Assembly: GCF_000559085.1 (NCBI RefSeq)
Contig: NZ_JALN02000001.1
Coordinates: forward strand, 806,001-870,000
Reading direction: 5' to 3'
DNA: 64,000 nt
Source: Mycolicibacterium aromaticivorans JS19b1 = JCM 16368
Lineage (GTDB): Bacteria; Actinomycetota; Actinomycetes; Mycobacteriales; Mycobacteriaceae
In this document: positions 59,841-64,000 of the stretch, one piece after another
How the letters are laid out: the number at the start of each line of letters is the position of its first letter
Position numbering within the stretch: the first letter of the stretch is position 1
Position numbers and translations under genes: made by a program
Notes under the pieces: generated by a model
What the model saw: the letters and a program-made list of their open reading frames with translations, nothing else
Databases searched by the model: none
What the model was told of the DNA's origin: nothing

Positions 59841-60668
59841 TCAATCGCTCTTCGCCGGGAAGTTCCGCCAGCCAGCGTCACGGCTCCACAACAGCACCCG
59901 ACGGGAGCCCTCGGGTGCCAGCCACAGGTGGCTGACGTGGTCCGGGATCAGCGGCGGATCAGGCGGCAGCGTCTCCTCAAAGACCAATTCCGAGGAGATT
60001 GCGAACGGAAGAGCGCTGCTGTGCAACGGGATGAACAGGTGCCGCTCATCCACGTCAGCGCACTTGGCGAGCTTGTCGAAGTGTGTCTTGATGTGCGCCT
60101 GTTCGAACGCCTCGCTTAGCGCGTCGGCGAACCCAGACAATTGCTCGTCGACGGCTCCCCCACCGCCAACCGGCACCACCATCGCCCCCGGATTCTTCAT
60201 CTCCTTCACCCGTACGTCTGGGTAGCCCGTCATTTCAGACGATGACTCGTCCACCAGCCATTTCAGGTCCGCATGCGCAGAAGGCTCCCAAGCAATCCGG
60301 AACGGAGATGGCTCCGAAGCGCCCTCACAAATGCGGATGATGTTCTCGTAGCACTCTTTCAGCCGGTAATAGTCCTCCACGGAACCCACTTCGATGGTCC
60401 AAAACCAGTCACCCGGTACCGGCCACGTGCGATCCCTAAACAACTTCATCGCCAGCTTCAGCGCGTCTTTGGCCGCCAGATTGGTCACTTCGAACGCTGC
60501 CTTGCGACCGTCTGGGAACGTCAACATCGCATCCACGGCACCTTGCCGCCCGTCGATGTCCCACGCTTCGGCCTCGATTACGTCGAGCTCGCGCACGGCG
60601 ACCATGCACGCAGCCTGCTCTTGCCGGTCCAACAGATCGATATTGATCAAGCGTGGTTGTCCACTCAC
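59841..60668 (-). CDS. Unknown protein with possible PD-(D/E)XK-like core, island
   Basis: A 275-residue protein with no firm family. Near residues 35-60 the pattern DVIEAEAW...GAVDAMLTFPDGRKAAFEVTNLA has the spacing of a restriction-endonuclease-like core (Glu, then Asp, then E-x-T instead of E-x-K). The C-terminal half ends LWLAPEGSRRVLLWSRDAGW. The GTG at 60668 is chosen because the upstream part of the ORF overlaps a more protein-like reading frame. A longer start at 60866 cannot be excluded. Function inferred only weakly. Confidence 0.6.
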   Translation of the reverse strand: MSGQPRLINIDLLDRQEQAACMVAVRELDVIEAEAWDIDGRQGAVDAMLTFPDGRKAAFEVTNLAAKDALKLAMKLFRDRTWPVPGDWFWTIEVGSVEDYYRLKECYENIIRICEGASEPSPFRIAWEPSAHADLKWLVDESSSEMTGYPDVRVKEMKNPGAMVVPVGGGGAVDEQLSGFADALSEAFEQAHIKTHFDKLAKCADVDERHLFIPLHSSALPFAISSELVFEETLPPDPPLIPDHVSHLWLAPEGSRRVLLWSRDAGWRNFPAKSD

Positions 60669-60708
60669 GTGCGCCAGGATATGGCCTAGCAATGCGGGGG
60701 ACTGTTCG

Positions 60709-60921
60709 TCATTGGCTGTGTCCCTCTGCTGCCCAAGCGTTTTGAATGCGGTTGATCTCGTTAGATGACCACTGGCGGTCGATGCCCGACGTGCAGGCGA
60801 CTCGCTCCCATGCCACTGGCTGACCTTGCTCTGTCTCGAAATCAGGTTGACTTTCCAGTGACACATTGACTTTCGAGACCGATATCTGAGACTCGGCGTC
60901 CTCGGAGTTCGGCTCGACCAT
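60709..60921 (-). CDS. 70-aa unknown protein upstream of the PD-(D/E)XK-like gene
   Basis: An acidic small protein, with the segment SQISVSKVNVSLESQPDFE and a C-terminal helix (WSSNEINRIQNAWAAEGHSQ). It ends 40 bases before the 275-aa gene on the same strand. The ATG at 60921 or GTG at 60933 could start it. Its composition is more protein-like than the alternative frame. It could be a partner or antitoxin-like gene, without direct evidence. Confidence 0.45.
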   Translation of the reverse strand: MVEPNSEDAESQISVSKVNVSLESQPDFETEQGQPVAWERVACTSGIDRQWSSNEINRIQNAWAAEGHSQ

Positions 60922-60933
60922 GGAGGTCGGCAC

Positions 60934-61379
60934 GGCCGTCTCAGATGTGGTCTGTTTTGAGACGGTCGGCCGGTGGCGATTTCGATGGAACTCCCGTCGG
61001 AACTCTCGTCGCGGTGCCGGTGCCGGTGGCAGTTGGCGTTATCGGTGTTCGTGTTCAGGCGGACGCGGGCCGGTCAGGCCGGACGCCCAGACCAGGACGG
61101 TCGTGGTCAGCGGGGTAACTGACGACCCCGCCGTCGTGCCCCACACACGGACTTGGCAAACAATTTAATTCAATGTTGACAAAGGTGAGCGATTAGCATC
61201 CCGATAAAGGCGAACAGGTTGACTTTGCGCCGTCCAAGGCGACCGCCTTCAAATATAGCCTTCGCACGTCTATGCTGTTTCGGTCTGGGATTGGTAAGTG
61301 CATACGCCCCTTGATTTGAAGGGGTCATGACATCAGAATGTCTGTACAAGACCTGGAGGTTTAGTAGCAATGGCGGAAA
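60934..61379. other. 446-base region without a confident gene
   Basis: The divergent spacer between the minus-strand 70-aa gene and the plus-strand TPR gene. The left part is GC-rich, the right part (from about 61160) visibly AT-richer. It contains a 6-bp-arm hairpin CCCCTT-GATTTG-AAGGGG (61307-61324) and a six-codon ORF (61370-61390) behind a GGAGG that overlaps the TPR start. ORFs on both strands here look non-coding. Confidence 0.4.
61311..61339 (+). promoter_or_regulatory. Candidate promoter of the TM/TPR gene
   Basis: TTGATT (61311-61316) and CAGAAT (61334-61339) are 17 bases apart and end 40 bases before the start codon at 61380. It is a moderate match to a vegetative promoter. Confidence 0.3.
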
Positions 61380-62594
61380 ATGACGCCTGATTCCAGGGTG
61401 CCATCGATCTCTCCCGAGAACAAGTCAAAGCTCGCTGGCCACGTTCTTGGTCAGCTGTCTGTTCTGATATTAGTCGGTGCCCTTCTAGGCTTCCTCTTCG
61501 GTATCTCTCAATCGCAGAACCGTTGGATCGATGCGTTCAACGGAGTGGTGATCGCGTTGGCCAGTGCAGCGGTCGGTGGGTTGCTCGGACTCCTGTTCGG
61601 TGTTCCCCGCGCCCTCGCAGGATCACCCGACTCCACTAGCATGCAGACCACCACAGCACGTACGGCGGCTGGCACGTCCGCGTCAAGCTCCAGTCCTACA
61701 ACTGCCAGTGCAGCGGGTTACGGCGCGAATACCAATCTGGAACAGGTTTCAGATTGGTTGACGAAGCTCCTATTAGGAGCTGGACTCACTCAGCTGATTC
61801 TAGTACCAAGCGGGCTGCAAAGACTGGGGTCATATCTTGCCCCTGGGCTGGGAGGAGGATCAGGAGCCAGTTCATTTGCGGTTGTGCTGGTAATTTATGG
61901 CCTTCTGATCGGCTTTTTTCTGGCCTTTCTCGCCGCTCGGCTCAAGCTCGGAGCCGCATTTAAGGAAGCTGATGATCTGGCCCAGAGCAAGCCGGTGGTG
62001 ACTGCCTGGGTCCATCAACTCCCAGATGCGCCCGTAGGGCCAACGATGCTTCAAGTTTTAGACCCGAAACAAACTGCATCACCTAAAAAGCAGCAGACCG
62101 CTCTCCATCTGTCGCAGCAGTTCCAAGCCATAGAGGAGCAGACGCCAGGATCGGCATGGAAGGCCGATGATTACCGGCGAGTCGCTAAAGAATTGGCCGC
62201 AGCCAAACTTTATGGCCAGTCGCTACAGATCCTCAACGACGGTGCGACACACCACCCGAACGACCCGAGCCTGCCGCTCTACACCGGAGCCATCTACGGC
62301 ATGTATTTGAGTGACCACAAGTCAGCTGATAGCAACTACTTCAAGGCTCTGGCAATCAACCCTGCATACGCACCAGCTTTCTATAACTTGGCCTGTAGCG
62401 CTGTCAGGCAGGACAAACTACCCGACGCTCACGACTATCTGACCAAGGCCTTTGAGATTGATCCAGGGCTACGAGACCGGTCCACGAGCGATCACGTATG
62501 GGACAGCGTGCGAGACTCAGAGGAGCTTAAAGATTTACTGCCCCAGGTTTCCTCAGTGGCGAACACCGAGAACACCCAGAACGATGAGAAGTAG
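61380..62594 (+). CDS. Four-TM plus TPR protein, island
   Basis: A 404-residue protein. Two transmembrane helices (LGQLSVLILVGALLGFLFGI and VIALASAAVGGLLGLLFGVPR) are followed by a Ser/Thr-rich linker, the motif NTNLEQVSDWLTKLLLGAGLTQLILVP, and a further helix (SFAVVLVIYGLLIGFFLAFLAARLKLG). A cytoplasmic C-terminal half contains TPR-like pairs (LYTGAIYGMYLSDHKSADSNYFKAL, PAFYNLACSAVRQDKLPDAHDYL). I recall the NLEQxSDWLTK membrane module with varied C-terminal domains in other bacteria. GC content is clearly lower than the backbone. Function unknown. Confidence 0.8.
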   Translation: MTPDSRVPSISPENKSKLAGHVLGQLSVLILVGALLGFLFGISQSQNRWIDAFNGVVIALASAAVGGLLGLLFGVPRALAGSPDSTSMQTTTARTAAGTSASSSSPTTASAAGYGANTNLEQVSDWLTKLLLGAGLTQLILVPSGLQRLGSYLAPGLGGGSGASSFAVVLVIYGLLIGFFLAFLAARLKLGAAFKEADDLAQSKPVVTAWVHQLPDAPVGPTMLQVLDPKQTASPKKQQTALHLSQQFQAIEEQTPGSAWKADDYRRVAKELAAAKLYGQSLQILNDGATHHPNDPSLPLYTGAIYGMYLSDHKSADSNYFKALAINPAYAPAFYNLACSAVRQDKLPDAHDYLTKAFEIDPGLRDRSTSDHVWDSVRDSEELKDLLPQVSSVANTENTQNDEK

Positions 62595-62608
62595 GACAGG
62601 CTGACGGA

Positions 62609-62776
62609 TTACATCCTGACCGTTCCGCCGCACAGCGACACGCATTTCCGACTGCCCTTGGCGGCGTTGGTCTCCACTTCTTCGGCCACCTGGGACGTTT
62701 CTTCCGCCGGTTGACCGGGCGCTCCCTCAAACGCCACCTGGCCCGAGTCGTCTTCACACGGCTTCACACCGATCAC
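62609..62776 (-). CDS. Small Cys-containing ORF, 55 aa, island
   Basis: An open frame of 55 codons from GTG 62776 (or 52 from GTG 62767). It is acidic and Gln/Glu-rich in the middle (GQPAEETSQVAEEVETNAA) and ends in a basic tail, KGSRKCVSLCGGTVRM. It has an early Cys (KPCEDD) and a late CxxxC. No ribosome binding site is clear. The composition is protein-like compared with the overlapping Arg-rich frame. It could be a fragment of a larger lost gene or a short peptide gene. Not recognised. Confidence 0.35.
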   Translation of the reverse strand: MIGVKPCEDDSGQVAFEGAPGQPAEETSQVAEEVETNAAKGSRKCVSLCGGTVRM

Positions 62777-62962
62777 CGCTGCTGCAACGGCGGCGCGCAG
62801 TACTTATGACGTGCAATCAGATGTACCGGGCTGGAGTTCGCCGGGGAGCCCAGCCGATGACGGGAACCGTGTCAGATGCTCGGCGGTGGCAGCGCTGACC
62901 TTGACCCGGGGAGCAGGAACTAGCAGAGGAACATCTGCGCACTTATCACCAGGGCCGCGCTA

Positions 62963-64000
62963 TCAGGGGACGATGCCAATGCACAACGGATGTGGGCCGT
63001 CGGCATTGCCTCCCGTGCTGATGTAGCCGCCGCTAGTGACGCTGTACCACGCCTCCTTGCCAAGAAAGAAGGCGTCCGTATCACCCATTCCGTAGCGACT
63101 CATAAGCATGTTTTTGAGTCCTGAGGTGTAGTCGGCACCGCCCGCAACTGCCTTGCAGGCGAACGTGACTGCTTCGGGCTTCCAGTTGCCACATACCTCG
63201 CCAGTCGCTGTGTCACACACCCAAGTGTGGTGCTCGCGCCAGTCGCCCTGCTGGCCGTCAGTGCTGTCGGAATGAGCGGTCGTCGGATTTGTCGTGGTCG
63301 TCGGTGTTGTGGTCGCCAAAGATAGTGGTGGCGGTGGGCTACTCGTAGTGGCGGTCGGCCCCGCGCGGGCCGAACGGCGCAGGGTCGCGTAAGCGGTGAT
63401 GTTCTGTTGTTTAGACGCCGCGTAGTAGGTGGACATGAAGGAGAGCGTGCCATCGCTGCGCGGGGTGAGAGTGACGTCCGAGTTTACGCAGTTGCCCTGC
63501 GTCATTGTTTCGGTAATCAGCCGTACTCCGTTCGCTGTGGAGCCGTGCTGAGTCCATGTGCCGCTGCAGGAGAGCTGCGGGTAGCTCACCGTGCCGGTGA
63601 GCTGTGCGCCGTCAACGATTTCGGCGACCACATCGAAACCCGATTGGGCACCGGAAACAGGTCCAGACCACTCGCCGGTCAACGACATCGGCGCCGTGGT
63701 CGGGCTGGCCAACGACGTTGACGGTTGCTGGCGAGCCTGTTGCCAAGGACGCCAGACCAAGGTGGCGACGCCGATTAACAGCATGATTGCGGCGACACAC
63801 CCCAGGACAACCGATCTACGCAGAGAGGTTGTGGCGGGTTTGGCAGGCGATCTCTTCGGGGACGCGGGTGCGGATTTGTCTGGTTTCGGTGCGGCCTGAG
63901 TACTGGCGTTTGCAGACGCTGCTCCCTGTCCAGCACGGGAATCATCCGCTAGGGCCGCCGCGAATGCCGAACACGACGGGAATCGGTCCTGCGGGCTTTT
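62963..64000 (-). CDS. Transmembrane Ser/Thr protein kinase, C-terminal part (N-terminus beyond window)
   Basis: The frame is open to the right edge. The visible N-terminal residues KSPQDRFPSCSAFAAAL match the end of a mycobacterial Ser/Thr kinase domain (subdomain XI Arg). A Pro/Ala/Lys juxtamembrane linker of about 55 residues follows, then one transmembrane helix (VVLGCVAAIMLLIGVATLVW). The extracellular part has a beta-rich domain (TGEWSGPVSG...VSYPQLSCSGTW...GTLSFM), a Thr/Pro linker, and a second Cys-containing domain (WVCDTATGEVCGNWKPEAVTFACKA). 345 residues are seen. The start codon at 63784 inside the transmembrane helix is not real. Confidence 0.8.
   Translation of the reverse strand, partial: KSPQDRFPSCSAFAAALADDSRAGQGAASANASTQAAPKPDKSAPASPKRSPAKPATTSLRRSVVLGCVAAIMLLIGVATLVWRPWQQARQQPSTSLASPTTAPMSLTGEWSGPVSGAQSGFDVVAEIVDGAQLTGTVSYPQLSCSGTWTQHGSTANGVRLITETMTQGNCVNSDVTLTPRSDGTLSFMSTYYAASKQQNITAYATLRRSARAGPTATTSSPPPPLSLATTTPTTTTNPTTAHSDSTDGQQGDWREHHTWVCDTATGEVCGNWKPEAVTFACKAVAGGADYTSGLKNMLMSRYGMGDTDAFFLGKEAWYSVTSGGYISTGGNADGPHPLCIGIVP

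Noticed and set aside
60920..61168. An 82-codon plus-strand ORF rich in Arg, Gly and Ser
   Set aside because: Low-complexity composition typical of chance frames in GC-rich DNA, and no start signal.
61170..61370. A 66-codon minus-strand ORF in the island spacer
   Set aside because: No ribosome binding site, no family resemblance, and it covers the likely promoter of the TPR gene.
62527..62757. A 76-codon Arg-rich minus-strand ORF
   Set aside because: It overlaps the TPR gene end and reads as a shadow; the neighbouring acidic frame is the more protein-like one.

Overview
This window is chromosomal DNA of a fast-growing-type Mycobacterium (Mycolicibacterium). GC content is high, genes are packed with ATGA/GTGA start-stop overlaps, and from about 15.8 to 53.6 kb the gene order follows the M. 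tuberculosis stretch Rv3009c (gatB) to Rv3046c almost gene for gene. The species cannot be fixed from the sequence alone.

Region 1 (1-12.1 kb) is a high-affinity [NiFe] uptake hydrogenase locus of the Huc type (group 2a). One nine-gene minus-strand operon, starting near 11.9 kb, encodes the HucM scaffold (DUF1641), the HucS and HucL subunits, a maturation protease with an extra C-terminal domain, a small unknown protein, a TPR protein, the NifU-Rieske electron carrier HucE, an NHL propeller and an unknown protein. hypA and hypB (plus strand) and hypF (minus strand, cut by the left edge, preceded by a coupled 18-codon leader ORF) supply nickel and the CN ligands of the active site. An AraC regulator, and then a LuxR-type response regulator with its histidine kinase, lie beside the operon.

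Region 2 (15.2-53.6 kb) is the conserved mycobacterial backbone: HAD protein, gatB, pfkA, gatA, gatC, ACT protein, ligA, a phosphatidylserine-decarboxylase-like gene, a MetE-like gene, lpqA, mnmA and iscS, an acyltransferase pair reminiscent of OlsA/OlsB, etfA/etfB, the three-gene methylglucose-lipopolysaccharide cluster (methyltransferase, GH57 branching enzyme, glycosyltransferase), secreted proteins, echA17, Nudix, ABC ATPase, a yczE/MocR divergent pair, serB2, ctaD, fecB and adhC. Several strong palindromic operator candidates lie in front of etfBA, yczR/yczE and adhC.

Region 3 (53.6-58.9 kb) is accessory: an alpha/beta hydrolase, a solitary YrbE (MlaE-type) permease with no mce genes beside it, and a TetR regulator divergent from a DmpA-family aminopeptidase plus APC permease operon, with a near-perfect inverted repeat between them.

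Region 4 (58.9 kb to the right edge) looks like the start of a genomic island. The last 27 codons of nrdF are stranded at 58.9 kb without the rest of the gene, and beyond them the DNA is less GC-rich and non-syntenic. It holds small unknown genes, a possible PD-(D/E)XK-like protein, a four-TM/TPR protein, a small Cys-containing ORF and a transmembrane Ser/Thr kinase cut by the right edge. No integrase is visible in the window. No tRNA, rRNA, CRISPR array or insertion sequence was recognised anywhere in the window.
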